64,000 nt of DNA from Distichodus sexfasciatus (lineage: Eukaryota; Chordata; Actinopteri; Characiformes; Distichodontidae). The notes under the pieces were generated by a model that searched no databases, was not told the DNA's origin, and saw only the letters and a list, made by a program, of their open reading frames with translations. The translations under genes and the position numbers were made by a program. This document shows positions 11,701-24,304 of the stretch, piece after piece (position 1 is the stretch's first letter; each line of letters begins with the position of its first letter). Location of the stretch: assembly GCA_032718565.1 (NCBI GenBank), contig JAVGVS010000183.1:558617-622616 (forward strand). The letters run 5' to 3'.

Positions 11701-14513
11701 AGTCAAGTGAACTTTAGTGAAGTGAAACAATCTTTTGTCAGAGGAATTTGTTCATATGTCTTGTCTTAATTTGTTAGTATTCAGACTAAGCTTTAGTTGT
11801 AGTGAAAAGAGTCTTTACTGTTTTCCCCACAATAACAGTTTTATTTCTATTTATTTAATAGCCTTTTTGTAGAAAGACATCTTTCAGGTTAGCTGAGAGC
11901 AGCCATCTCCGTTTTTCAGCCTCCATTTTTCATATTTTAGTCAGTGTTGTAGAACTGCATGATACTGGGGGATTATAGTATTTTCCTGTTATATATTGCT
12001 ATGTAAAAGTAACTGGAATCCTTAACTTTGTATTAAACCTCTACAGATGATTGTTAGAGTTTTACTTACACTGATTGACTAATATAATATAATAATATAA
12101 TATAATGTAATATACTTTTACTAGTTATAGCATGCCATCTTTGAGTTTTTCTTACTACAGAATTCACGAGATTATTCTCCAAATGCTAAAACAGTGTAAA
12201 TATGTTTCACTCAGGCCATATGCATGATGAATTTATAAGCAGAACACAAGGAATTACATATAATTAATATCTTTCATATATATATATAATGAATCTGTCT
12301 ACAGTAGGCTATTTATGTACATAACTATCTAAGAGCAGTAAACATATCTAAATGAGAACATTTATCTGCATACAGTAGACATCTATCTAAGTATACTTGT
12401 AGCAACCTAAAAACAACATACCTGACATGGCGAAAGATAGGTACAAAAAGGCTTGTTTGTGCAAATCGTATTTTAGTGCATAATGCAATAACTGTACATG
12501 TGATTTGTGTGTATTGTGAATCCCAATGATGAGGATAACGATATATTGGGCAGTTTTATGTATTTTATTCGGGCAGTACTTAATAGACTTGGCTAAATAT
12601 TGAGGTTGACACTTCAGTCTGAGTCTCTTTTTTTGTGCATTTTTACTATCTGCACTGGGCTGCTTGTATGTGGCTTGATTTGTTTTATTGATATTACACG
12701 TCCTGAGATGTGTGTTGCTCATGCATACATTACAATGACAATCCAAATAAATTGTGCAGCATTGTTTAAGTCACTTTTGTCTTGTTGCATTGCTAGCTGC
12801 TATACACAGGAGCGTTGTGTGTTGTTGGGAAGTCTCTTATCCCAACACTGCTGCAGTTTTATTCCAGCTCCATCCTACTCGAATCCTGCATTATGAGTAA
12901 CGTCTGAGTGCAATCATGGAAAAAACGAATCACCCAGCAGAAAAAGGAGGGCTGAAGGAAATAAGAGAAGAAATGTTGGCATGCCAGGGGTGGTTAGTGT
13001 TTTTTACTGGTTTGCTCATACTTTTTTAAGTCTATATGGGTAAAGCAAAAGAAGCAGTACTGCGTTCATTGTGTTAGACTGAGCGCTAGTGTGTCACATG
13101 TACTACAGAGAGCGTGGAACAGGACAATGCACTCGTTTTTGGAGCCGTTCCCCCTGACGTAATCTGCCGTGGTGGTGATCTCATCAGGCAGTGACAGGAA
13201 ATTAATGTATGATCATGAATATATGGCCAGTGTGAAATTGCCATTGTGAATGGAATAGTGCATTTGTGAAACAGTTTGTTCAAAGAAGCTTTTCAATAGC
13301 AATGTCATACATTGTTTTATTGTTGCTTAGTGGGTTAATTATTACACTTTTTGTCATGACTTTAACAGAAGGAGATCAGATTTATCAGACTGCTACAGAA
13401 AATGTAATGTTTCACAAACAGCACGCCTGCAAACCCCCAGTGTTGGTGCTGAACTTAAAAAATTCAGCAAATTGTTCATTTAAGCTCAAAAGTCTGCAGA
13501 CTTTTCTTTATAAGATGTGGTAAAGCGAAGCCTCTAATTCAGAAGTGGCCCATAGCGGTAAGACCAGCATGTGTGCGGGTGTGTCACTTGCAGACCTCTC
13601 AATTCTGCATCCAATAACCAGCCGAGATACGTGGTGTGGATTTCAGATGACGCACTCGTGGTGGAAATGTACAGAAGTTGTTGAAGTCGAGACCCTTAAA
13701 ATTTAACATGCAAGGCGATGGTATTCTCCAGCCTCGCTGGCAGCTCTGCTCTTCCCGATTGGGCAGCAGAGTTTATAAATAGCCATAATTACAGTGTATG
13801 TTAAAAAAGCGGGTCTGGATCTGGCCCTATATTCTCCTTCTGCTGTTTCCACTTATCCATTCCCACTTTTCAAGAAATCTAGACTACAGTATGGGCGGTT
13901 TTAGCGATGTGCTCTCCAGGCCAATGCCAGTGATAATTCTTGGAAACTCATTTTCACTGTTATTTACATAGTACATAGGTTCAGTTGGTTTTTAGATTCT
14001 TAATCCTGTTTTTTCAGGTGTTTACAGATTAAATTTAATATATGCAGGACAGGTTTGCATATATTTGCTCAATTGCATGCACAAGTTCACAAATTACATT
14101 TACATATGCAAGTCTTCTTGCCTTGATGTTGTGGTCTTCGAGGCTCCAGCATGCTGGATTCAGCTTCATTGACGTGGCAAACTGGAAGTTCAGATGAGAC
14201 ACTTTAAGGGCTTTGAGGCCCGAATTGCCTGGGTTTGGACACAAGTGAGTGTGATTGAAATTCTGGGAGCAAACCGCTTCTACTGAGGGCCACCAGTGAG
14301 TCTCCCCCCCTCTTCTGAAAAACACTTCCAGTTCAGCCAAGAGTGAAAACACCAGCGGTCTGTGCGTCAATCTACATTACTAAGTCAAGACTGATGTCTG
14401 ACCTCTGCACAAAGACTCGCTGCAAGTGTCTGTCATCAGACTTCAAGTCTCAGCAGTATGTTGGACTCATGTGCAGAAACAAACAGCAAAAATGCTAAGA
14501 TTTCTAAAACAAT

Positions 14514-14739
14514 CACTGGGCCTCATTCACCATTCATAAGAAGAAATTTGTGTTTAAAACAATGATGTGCACTTTCATTTGAAATTTGTCCTTATGTAAG
14601 AATCACACATTTTATTACATGTGCATTAGGTCTTATTGGGTTTTCTTTCAACGCTACAGTTGCATAATATGCTATTTAATAGTCTTAACTTTTTTAAGAA
14701 CAATTTTAAGAAGAAACTATTGGTGAATGAGGTCCAGTG
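14514..14739. mobile_element. Small MITE with CACTGGGCCTCATTCACC termini
   Basis: The left end CACTGGGCCTCATTCACCAT is an inverted copy of the right end TTGGTGAATGAGGTCCAGTG, giving terminal inverted repeats of about 18 bp around a 226-bp AT-rich body. The same termini recur near 7785, 37835/39185 and 40398/42463. It is non-coding and therefore non-autonomous. Confidence 0.65.
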
Positions 14740-15299
14740 TCCTCACACTCTAGCTGGAATAGTGCACACGTGGGTGGATCAGCCTCGTATTCAACCCTAC
14801 ACGCCCATCTTCAACCATAAATGGTCAGTGCAAAACAGCTCATAAATACTGATGCAGGCAAATCAAACCTGATGAATGTTTATTTAGCATGGCAACTGAG
14901 AAGAAGTGCATGAAAACAAACAGAAAGCGAGGTGCTTGTGGGTGAGGTGGAGACTAACAGTTCCAGCCAGTGAATCTGTTCTAGCACAAGACGATGCAAC
15001 TCGCATTTTTCTCACAATCTGGCTTCAATTTACCATTTCGTCCTGGGTCACCAGTCGTCCTGTCAGTGACAGATTCGAACATTCTGTCATCAAGTTTGTT
15101 TTTATAGATTGCATTGTTAGTGTAGGACGTGGTCTATGCATTTTTCAGGTCCCACCTTTTATATTTATGGGTATAAATGAGACCCCGTGCCTTTTGTGAG
15201 TGTTTAGTCGTTTCTCCCTACAATACAATTGCACACGTAGCTTAAACATGTCCAAAAACGCATTTCTTTTCCTCCCTTTTTCGTTATACTTTAGGTTAG

Positions 15300-15430
15300 C
15301 ATGTCTGTGTTCATTCTCAGTCGTCCAGGACGGGGTAGTCTTGAGAGCATGAATCGAAGGCCGCTGGACTTATTTTAGGTTGTTGAAGGCGTTTCACCTC
15401 TCACCCGAAAGGCTTCTTCAGTTCTGAAGC
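15300..15430. repeat. Interspersed repeat fragment
   Basis: The segment GTTGAAGGCGTTTCACCTCT followed by GGCTTCTTCAGTTCTGAAG belongs to a motif seen many times in fish genomes. I cannot name its class from sequence alone. Confidence 0.4.
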
Positions 15431-18266
15431 AGATGACGTAACCTCAAAAGTGGTTGTTGACTCTTTAGCATATTTTTAACTTTAATTAATATACTTCCTT
15501 CATTTTATTTGCAGTTATATGCACAGTCTTAGCAGTGTGCCAGATTTTACATTTCACTGCATGTCGTACTTGTATAAGTCTCTGTGCAGGGAAGAGTTCT
15601 GACTCTTGATGGTGAGAGGAGCGGCTCACTAACAGGCATGACTCTTAATGACTGCCACTTTAGTGAGTCGGCCTCTGAGCTCATGCAGGAAGTGGCCTGT
15701 CTGGTCTGTGCAATGTGGACACAATGACTTTGTGGGCCATAAACGAAGGCCAAACACAGCTTTTGTCCTCACTGACCATTTCAGTAGAGCTTATTTACTG
15801 CACTCCCCATTTAACTGCGGTACTGTATTAGCTGATATAATGCTAAATGTTAAAGGCTTATATTGGGACAGATTCCAAAACTGGGCGTTCACGGTGTCCA
15901 CCTTTTAATCTGCAGTTCTGCATTCATTAGGATTTTCAGAAATCTTTGTGTTTACCTCCTAGGTCTATGGACCCAAACTTTGATTATAAACTCAGCCATT
16001 CATTTGCGAGTGAAAGAGCAAACATCGCTCAGCGCTCTTCTGAAACCAAGTAAACACAACCAGAATGCAGCAGATTTTTTGCCTTTGATGGAGTTTTGAC
16101 AGTTTTTAAACATTTGTCTTTTTTACCCTCTGGTGAGGTTGTCTGGATAGTGCGGTAGAGTTACTGTAAAATTTAGATATTTATGTGTTTAATTCCTGGC
16201 TTGTTTTGGATATTTGTAGACGTTTTGAGCTCGGTATTTTTATTTCATAGTGTCACGCAAAGCTGGTGCCTAGTGTCTGGTCTGCTGGTGCCCTTTTATG
16301 CAGTGGTAGCAATGCAACAAACACTGGTACACCTAAAGCATAAAACTAACTCGTGGTCACTCACTTGTTTATCGCTGTCAGTCGATTTCCCACAGTCTTG
16401 AACAATTTTCTGATGCAAGAGAGAGGAAGGGAGAGAATGAAGAACTGTGAAACTAAGCATTAGATTTTGTGATATCTACACATTGACATGTAAAGGCTTG
16501 TGTGAGATCCTGCGTGATCACACAGTTTTGATTTTGAGGCTCAACTCAACTGAGAGAAAACATGAATTTCAAGACACTTTCTAGAATGAATGTGATTAAA
16601 AAAAAAAAAAAAAAACATTAACTGTAATTTTTTGTTTACATTTTTAGAAACCTGTGTTAAACACAAATGGGCTTAGTAATGTCTCACTGAACTAGGGCAT
16701 ATCTCAGCATTATAGTAATTAATCCAGATCACAAAACCTGTCATTTGTTGAAAACCAGTGGAATGTTGTAGGGTGCAGAAGAAGACAAACATTCTGCTCT
16801 GGTGTTCTTTTAAGAATCTGCCTTTCAGCAGCTCTGAGGCTGGGTTCAGGGATGGCAAAAGTAAGTCAGAAAGGCGGGTCGGCCTGCTGATGCCAGATTC
16901 CATTTGTCTATGCCAACTATTCCCAGAGCTCTATAAGCGCTGAGAGAGCCAAGCCATCGGCCACAATGTCGTTCTTTTGATTAATAGTTGTGCCTTTTAT
17001 ATTAATAGGTTTAGAAACAAATATTTTTGCTCTTTATTAAAGTACGTGTATAAAGTGTTCTGTGTGGATCCTGCACAGACACACAAGATCTGCAGCAGAT
17101 CTCGCTGTGTCTTCTTTGTCAGTGGCCTTTTTTATTTGGCTCAGACTTTTGATACTTTTGCAAAGTTAATTATGGGTCTTTTTAATTCTTGCCATTTGTA
17201 TCCAAGTGAAATATGGAGTCCCACCGCACTAAATACTTTCAAGATGCTTCAGGATGCCGCATACACTCCTTTAAGCCACACATGTGAAGCTCTCTAGAGT
17301 ATGTTGTGCTTTTTCTACTGGCTTTATTGTGAGCGAATATGAGAAGCTTATGGCATTACCGAAACCAAAACGTCAGGAAAACAACCAGAATCATGGCTGA
17401 AGGAGATAGGGGAAGTGAAGAAGAGGTTATTTGAGGAGGGAAGTTTTAGAATCGCACTTGAGGGAGAAACTTCAAGAAGTGAAAAATGCTTTAGCATGGT
17501 TGTGGTGAATAGTGCTGTGCGTGTGGAAGCAAAGTGATTAAATGTAAACTCCCATCTTCTTACTAATCTGCTGCCTTAGAGAGTTAAGTGCTAACGCTGA
17601 GTTAAACAAAACTAGATTCTGATAACTATTTGCATCTTTATAAGTTGATTTGGTTAACGGAATGTTTTAGATGGGGGGGGTTTGAAACTTGGCATGTTGT
17701 GGGTAATGTGGGATGTTATTTCCTTATTGATGCCAGTGATATAGTTCCTGTGCTTAACAACTGGATTTTTTGGACATTGATTCAGGATATAGACAACGTT
17801 TTTGAGTCGTGCAGCATGTTTTTGAGATTTGGGCATTGGCCAGGTTGTTGTGTGTCCAAAATCCCTGTACAGCAGTGCAATGAAGTTTTGTTTCTATACG
17901 TCAAATGATGTAGTGATTCAGTTTACGATTTCTGGAATCTGACTACAAATTTAAATCAAAAGTCTGGACAGCAAAGCACACCCACAACTAGATTTATCTT
18001 GATCTATTTGAATGATTTGCAGTAACAGTGAGATTTTTGAGAAGCGGTGCCCTGACTTGATTGTGGCTTGTGAGACTGTGTCCTGTCCGAATGAGATGCG
18101 TTCTAATGTCATTGAACCTTCGTGTGTGGTTAGAGCCTGGGAATTAATCTAAATTTGATCAAAATTGACATTCATAATCTCAGATTTCTGCTGTAATCTT
18201 GCCCATGATGGTTATTTTGAAAATTTTTAAAAATTCTATGAATACATTTTCAAAAATAATTGTTAG

Positions 18267-18716
18267 GGCCTGTGCCACCAAACTCATTTTTTCTGTTAAG
18301 AGTGCTCAAAACCTCACGTCCAGAGCACTTTCTCTCAGCGCTCCTTGTTGCTAAGTTACGAAAAGCGCCAGTGGGCACTTCCACATTCGTTCTTATTTCA
18401 ACGAGGTTGTTTGAGATTGCTAGTTAAGCCGACAAGATGGAGAGAAATCGCATCTTAACATCAGTGACAGTGTTTGAAATCGATTCTAACATGTCTTCGA
18501 GGTGAGCTTGGGTCCGCGAAATCATCTCCGGCTGCTTCAGATACTTGACAGTGCATGCCCTGCCCTTCCTTGCTTTTGATTGGCTAGCAAGAGACAAGTG
18601 ACATTGAGCAGTTAGTGCTCTGAGCGCTGAAGCTCATAGGATTTGTATTAAAAATAGGCACTGCGTAACGTTCAATTAACCGTGATAATGGTATGAGGTC
18701 GGATCGTCCAGCCCTG
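18267..18716 (-). mobile_element. Non-autonomous DNA transposon remnant (GGGCTGGACGAT family)
   Basis: The right end, ATGAGGTCGGATCGTCCAGC, is the reverse complement of the left end seen at 29607 (GGGCTGGACGATCTGACCTC). Related ends occur at 31461, 51018, 59543 and 60747. The body here also contains a GC-rich stretch not shared with the other copies. The left boundary is approximate. Confidence 0.45.
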
Positions 18717-21700
18717 CGTGTGGTAGCAGGTGGTCGGGCTGCAGCTCGCTGGTTAAAAGGCCGGCAGTGTTTTTACTAACCTCAGCTAAGACAAGTGTTG
18801 TATTCTGAAAGGATGCAGGTGTGTTTTGATGTGCTGCTTATTCATTAAAGTAGCTCTAGCTCTGGAGTTGCTTGCATGAAAAGTGTCTCTGTGTCAATTT
18901 AATTTCCCTTAGTGACGAAAATATTTCACAGTAGAAGGATATTTCAGATGTTGCTGTCGCAACCAAAACAGCAACTGAATTTGACTAAATTTAATAGACA
19001 AAAGGAAATAAAACAGATTAGAAAAAAGTGATTTTTTTTTTTCCCCTCTCTCCTTCTCTCTTCTCTTTCCCTCATATTCTCCCCCCCTTCAGCACGCCCC
19101 CACCCCTCTTCTTGCCCTTCCATCTGCTAAAAGACTTACCAGCCCTAAATCTAGGTGATCTTTAAACAAAAGGCCTATTTCTGTTTCGGCCGCACTGAGA
19201 CAGCCTTTTTCATTCAGAACAACTCCAGCTGCATCTGGGCTCCATAACCAGTGTAAGGCTCAATAACCTCCAGACGTCGTCTTTTTTCTTTCCTTTCTTT
19301 TCTTGTTCTTCTCCTCTGGGATGATGTGCTGGGAACGCGGCCAACTGCACACATCTCCAGCGGCGAGGTGTTGAAGGAGGTCTGACTGACTCTTCTGTCC
19401 TCTTCTGCATACTATAAAAATGAGCATGAAGATGTGGAGAAGTGCCTTTTGGATAGTTTCGCAGATTGCTGAGATAATCTGAGATCGGTTCTAAGCTAAG
19501 GATTATTGAGTCTCTGTGCCATTTCCTGAAAAGGGATTCAATAAAGCGGGTTTCTTATGTTGACAGGATCAGATCGAGGGCTGCAGCAAATAATCAATAT
19601 TATTATTTTAGGGCTGCAACTGTATGTTTTTCATAATAAATTGGTTGTTTGTTTTTCCCCGATTCTCTATGTCTATTATGAACAACCAGTTATTGGATTA
19701 ATTGAGGAAAAATATTTAAACTCGATTATCAAAATCGTTAGTTGGAGCCGTAATAAGATCAGATCTGCTGATGACAGAGAGCTGAGCTGGAGCTTGTGCT
19801 AAAGACACGAGTCACTTGACAGCCATGCTTGACGGCTCAGTGGTTTTTGTGTTTTTTTTTTAAATTAGCTAACCTCTTGACCGTGTATGCGTTTGCGATC
19901 ACTCCCATCTGTTGTCACCAGTGACCCTGTATGAGTTTGCTTTTACTTCTGTTTAGTCTTTCCACTCTCCGATGACATGTTTCCTCAACGTTCACTCACC
20001 GTCTGGTTAATCCCCATAAACACACGACCCCCAACTGGAGTAAACATACATTTAGAGATCATTGCAAATGTTACCTCAAGCTGACTGGTCCAATTTTCGA
20101 AGTTTATAGATCCAAACCTGGAGTATTTACTCTAAGTAGCTTATTTGTCCAAGTCCCTCATCTGCTAGTAAGAAGCTAAAGCATCCTTAAGCAGTCTAGT
20201 TGGAGATTCTTCTGTGGATTTGACTCTATCTGTGGATTTGACTTTATCCTCTGAAATGTATCAGTTGTTGGACAGAGTTGGGCTTAAATCATGCCAGCCT
20301 ATGCTTCAAGTAGAGCTGGATGTTATGACCAAACTCATCGCGATTAATTTAACATTTTAACATTCAGCGGCCATGTTGGAGAGACGCTCTGCTTTCTCTT
20401 TCCCCTGAGAAATGAGCCTGGTGATACTGAAAAGGAATTATCGAGACATTTGTTCAGCCATTTGTTCATTTCTCTTGCACTGTTTGTTTTCTTTAGAATA
20501 TTTGAACTTGTAGAGGAGTGGTGGGACTGAAACCAAGAAAAAAGTTTAAATGTTAAGATAAAATCCTTTTTTTGTTGAGGCTCTAAACAGATTCATAATC
20601 TTTGTGTCATTGTTTAGATTGTAAAAACTAAAAAGCATGTCCTAAAAGAAAAAAGTATGTTTCTGAAGCAATATCAGATGAGGATCTCTCTCTTCAGCTC
20701 TTTTTCGCCAAATAGTGCATCAGAAAGCACCATTCATGTTCTCAACTTAACTTAATTTGAGTTAGTAGAAGCAGCCAAGTGTGTTCAGAGTTTGATCTGC
20801 TTCCCCCGAGGAAATCACTTACATCCTTAAGTTTAAAGCTGAATAAAACCCCACTCTGTTTGGCACTGGTTGATCAGTTTTACTCAGTGTACAACCTGGC
20901 AATCTGCAGCCAATAGTCTAAATTAAATTATTTAACAATTTAAAAGTATGTCCAGTTGTCATGACAGTTTTTGTGACGTTGTAGTCTGTGGGTTGGATGT
21001 GTGTTGGGTTAAAGGGACATGGTCTTAGGTTTTATTGTGAATTGAGAGGTTGTGCTGAAGTACTTTTTGTAATGAAATACTTTGAAGTATTACTATTTGT
21101 AGTTGCAGTTTGTCTGCGTCGTGCAGCCTCTCTGTCCAAATATGTTGTTCTGTCATTTCCTAAAGTTAGTTGATCTTACTGTAAATGTAGTGTCTTCCTT
21201 CCTTTCTGATCGTTTGCATCTCTGTCTCTCTGATCCCTCTTTTAGACAGTGTTTGCAGCAACGCGTACGTACATATGACTTTTATGGTTAAATTTGGGTA
21301 TGAGGAAGCATGACTCGGTTGATGCCAGTCACCGTCGAGTACAAGGATGAGTTTTGTGTTTTTGATGTAACTTCTTTGATGTCGCATCTTGTGAGCCACA
21401 GGATTGTGTATAAGTTTGTTAAAAAGAGGTTTTTCAGGCCTCTACTGGGGTGCGAGAAATAAAATGACGACTTCTTGTTAAAGTTTCAATTTTGATTATA
21501 ATCAGCAAGAAATGTGTCTAAAATGTTGGACTGTGCACTCATGACCTTTGTTTTGCTTTGCGACTGTGCATGATGTTAGCAGAGTATTGTGCAGTCGTTT
21601 CCTGCAAGTGTGCTACACCACCTTACATTTCAACTTTCGTCGCGTCTTTAATTTTAGAGTTCTCGGCACTGTTGTGCAGCGTATGGATACGGTTGCTATG

Positions 21701-22589
21701 CCGACGTTGACCCCGGTGACGCCATGGCTCTGTGGCTTGGTCTTGTGTATTTATAGAGAGGCAGCGTGTCGCTAGCAAGGATGAGCGGCTGATTCACGGC
21801 AGCATATTGACTGCAGCTGTACGACCACAGCTTCCTGCAACGTCCAGAACTCCACAGCATGAGCGCTGAGAGAAGATGTGCTCTGAAAGGAGTAGAATTG
21901 AGCTTTTTGGATAAGGATGTGCAAAACTGAGCTTAGAAATGAAAAGTTTCCCTTTTAACATCACTTATGGTGTTTTCGAACTTGGGCCCTTTCAGCTTTT
22001 AAATGAACTGGATTGATTAATCAGCATTTTTAATCAGTTAAATATCAAAAAGGGACACTTATCCACAGGCTCCCATGCATTTAATATTGTTTTTGGTTGT
22101 ACAGGCCTTCAGATATGTAACTAAGCTGGCGGTGACAGAAAGAGCCTTACCTGAGCTAAAGTGGATCAGTCAGAAAACAGAGTCCCCTTTACGGTTCATT
22201 ATTAGACAGCTATTATTACAGATTTAATCCTGGACTAGTCAAGACAGTTTACAAATTAGACTCAGATCGTCGGCATGTTTTAATAACTTGTCTTTTCATG
22301 TCTTCTTAGCTGCTAAAAGCTTTTAGGGGATATTTATTTCTTTGTTCATAACTTTTATCTTATCAAGGAAGGCATAAAGAACAGTTTCTGTTTTACAATA
22401 ATACCCTGACAGTCATGTTAGAATATGGTTTGAATGCCCAGAGACAAAAATAGATTTAATTTCACATAATATTAGGAACGAAATAAAGCTTTGATCTTTT
22501 CAGCACATCGATATAGTCATCAGTGAGCACATAACGTTGATCCAAACAGAAAACGGTGATTAGACATCATTCATATTGTAACGTCACTT

Positions 22590-23062
22590 TATCAGTCCCT
22601 CCAGGATTTCCTGGGCCTTTTTTGAGATTGTTGTGGCCTAAAATGCCTGATTTTGCAGCAGCACAAAAATTGTGATGAAAATTAGCAGTGTTTTTAGGCG
22701 TTTTGTTGCAATAAAGTTGTGGGAGCAAGTCAAAGTTGTGGAAAAATGTGCAATTTTGTCCTCCTATATTATAATTCTTTAACAATTAATCAAAATGAGG
22801 GGAACTATTATTTTTAACCGTTAATCATTTAGTTATTTTTGAAGGTAAATGTGAGGCGCTTTTATCACACATTTCCTGCGTCTTCTAAACGTAACAAGGG
22901 AGTGAGTTCGCTGTCGTATGGGTCTACGTTTTGCGGGAAACGACAATGTTTGGTCAAAGTTTGTGGAAAAGTTGAACTCTAGTAATGACTTGACAGGGAT
23001 TCAGGATGAATTCACATTAATAGTTGTGATCGCAGCATCGCAAAATTTTCAAGGGTCTGCAT
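22590..23062 (-). mobile_element. Non-autonomous DNA transposon, copy A
   Basis: The left end reads CAGTCCCTCCAGGATTTCCT and the sequence continues as the reverse complement of the element at 34080-34641 over its whole length. A partial third copy lies at 30028-30225. Terminal repeats are about 16 bp (GTCCCTCCAGGATTT versus GACCCTTCAGGATTT in the other copy). It has no coding capacity. Shared internal blocks include the sequence around ACCTTCAAAAATAACTAAAT. Confidence 0.7.
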
Positions 23063-23404
23063 AGTATAGAAAGTTACTTTATTTTATTATAGTTATTTTA
23101 TTAAGATACTTCAGGAGTAAAAATGTTTAATGATATTTTATTTGCTTTTTGTGTTTTGAAATGAATACAAGTGACTGTTTAATCCACATGTGAGAGTGAC
23201 TTATATCGGTTGCTGGCTGCTGAATCAATTTGAAATCGTATGGTAGCAGACTTTGTGATATTGGCAGACGTTGAAATGTTGCTCACTATAGTATGTCAGT
23301 ATAGTATGGAATTGTGATTTACATCCTTATGTAGAATGACTATTGCAATGAATATATATTGAATAATATACGTGAATATTTTTATTTTTTGTTGTCTTAA
23401 CCAG

Positions 23405-24304
23405 GTGCTAGATGGTGAGTCGGGCGGCAGCGCGTAATGCTGAAACGACTCGTGCAGAGTCAGAATGAGTGTCAAAGATGACGACGGGACAGCGTCTGTC
23501 CAAGATGGCCGGTCCTACCTTCTCCAGATCTACCCCCGCCTCTCGATGGAGTCGGCGCCGTGCTGCACGCTCAGGGTCCGCAAAGAGGCCACGGCGGCCA
23601 CCGTCATCCAGGACGTCGCCGCCAGCCTGGGCCTGGATGCTGGCAAACGCTACGTCCTGGCCGAGGTGAAGGAGAGTGGCGGCGAAGAATGGGTGCTGGA
23701 GGCCACCGACTTGCCCGTCCACCGGGTGCTGCTGTGGCCGCGCAAGGCCCAGGAAGAGCACCCTCAAAACGAAGGCTTCTACTTCCTGCTGCAGGAGCGT
23801 AACCATGACGGCTCCATACGCTATGTGCACCTTCCCTCTGTCGGCAGGGAGCCGGACGCCCAGCGCCTGATTGCACGTGGATTTTTGCCTCCGTGCCAGG
23901 AGGACGTGGAAGACCTCTGTGACCTTCCCATCCTCAACGAGGACACCATCCTGGAGAACCTTCGCTCCCGCTTTCGGAAGAAGAAGATCTACACATACGC
24001 CGGCAGCATCCTGGTGGCCATCAACCCCTTTAAATTCCTCCCCATTTACAACCCCAAGTACGTCAAGATGTACGAGAACCACCAGCTGGGAAAACTGGAG
24101 CCGCACATCTTCGCCATCGCCGACGTGGCCTACTACGCCATGCTGCGCAAAAGAGTGAACCAGTGCATCGTCATTTCCGGGGAGAGTGGATCCGGTAAGA
24201 CGCAGAGCACCAACTTCCTCATCCACTGCCTGACGGCGCTCAGCCAAAAAGGTTATGCCAGCGGAGTCGAGAGGACCATTTTGGGAGCCGGACCCGTTCT
24301 TGAG
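23405..24304 (+). CDS. myo9b: myo9b coding exon 1 (start codon, RA-like domain, P-loop)
   Basis: The acceptor ends at 23404 and the donor is GAG|GTAGGT at 24305. The coding part is 23465-24304, exactly 280 codons, ending in phase 0. The start at 23465 is chosen because an in-frame TAA lies at 23435 in the same exon, A occupies position -3, and MSVK matches known MYO9B starts. The exon encodes the RA-like domain, the head start (KIYTYAGSILVAINPFKFLP) and the ATP-binding P-loop GESGSGKTQSTN. It is GC-rich, unlike the surrounding introns. A long antisense open frame on the minus strand (23408-24247) is a shadow. Confidence 0.97.

Larger units (their letters stand above)
11429..23404 (+). other. 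Presumptive intron 1 of myo9b-like gene (about 12 kb)
   Basis: Bounded by a GTAAGT donor at 11429 and a TTGTCTTAACCAG acceptor ending at 23404. No coding exon is recognisable. It contains a MITE at 14514-14739, a repeat fragment at about 15300-15430, transposon-derived sequence at about 18267-18716 and a longer DNA transposon at 22590-23062. Open frames inside it are short and resemble nothing I know. Confidence 0.5.

Noticed and set aside
23408..24247. 279-codon minus-strand open frame
   Set aside because: It is the antisense shadow of the GC-rich first coding exon of the myosin gene; its translation has no recognisable motif.
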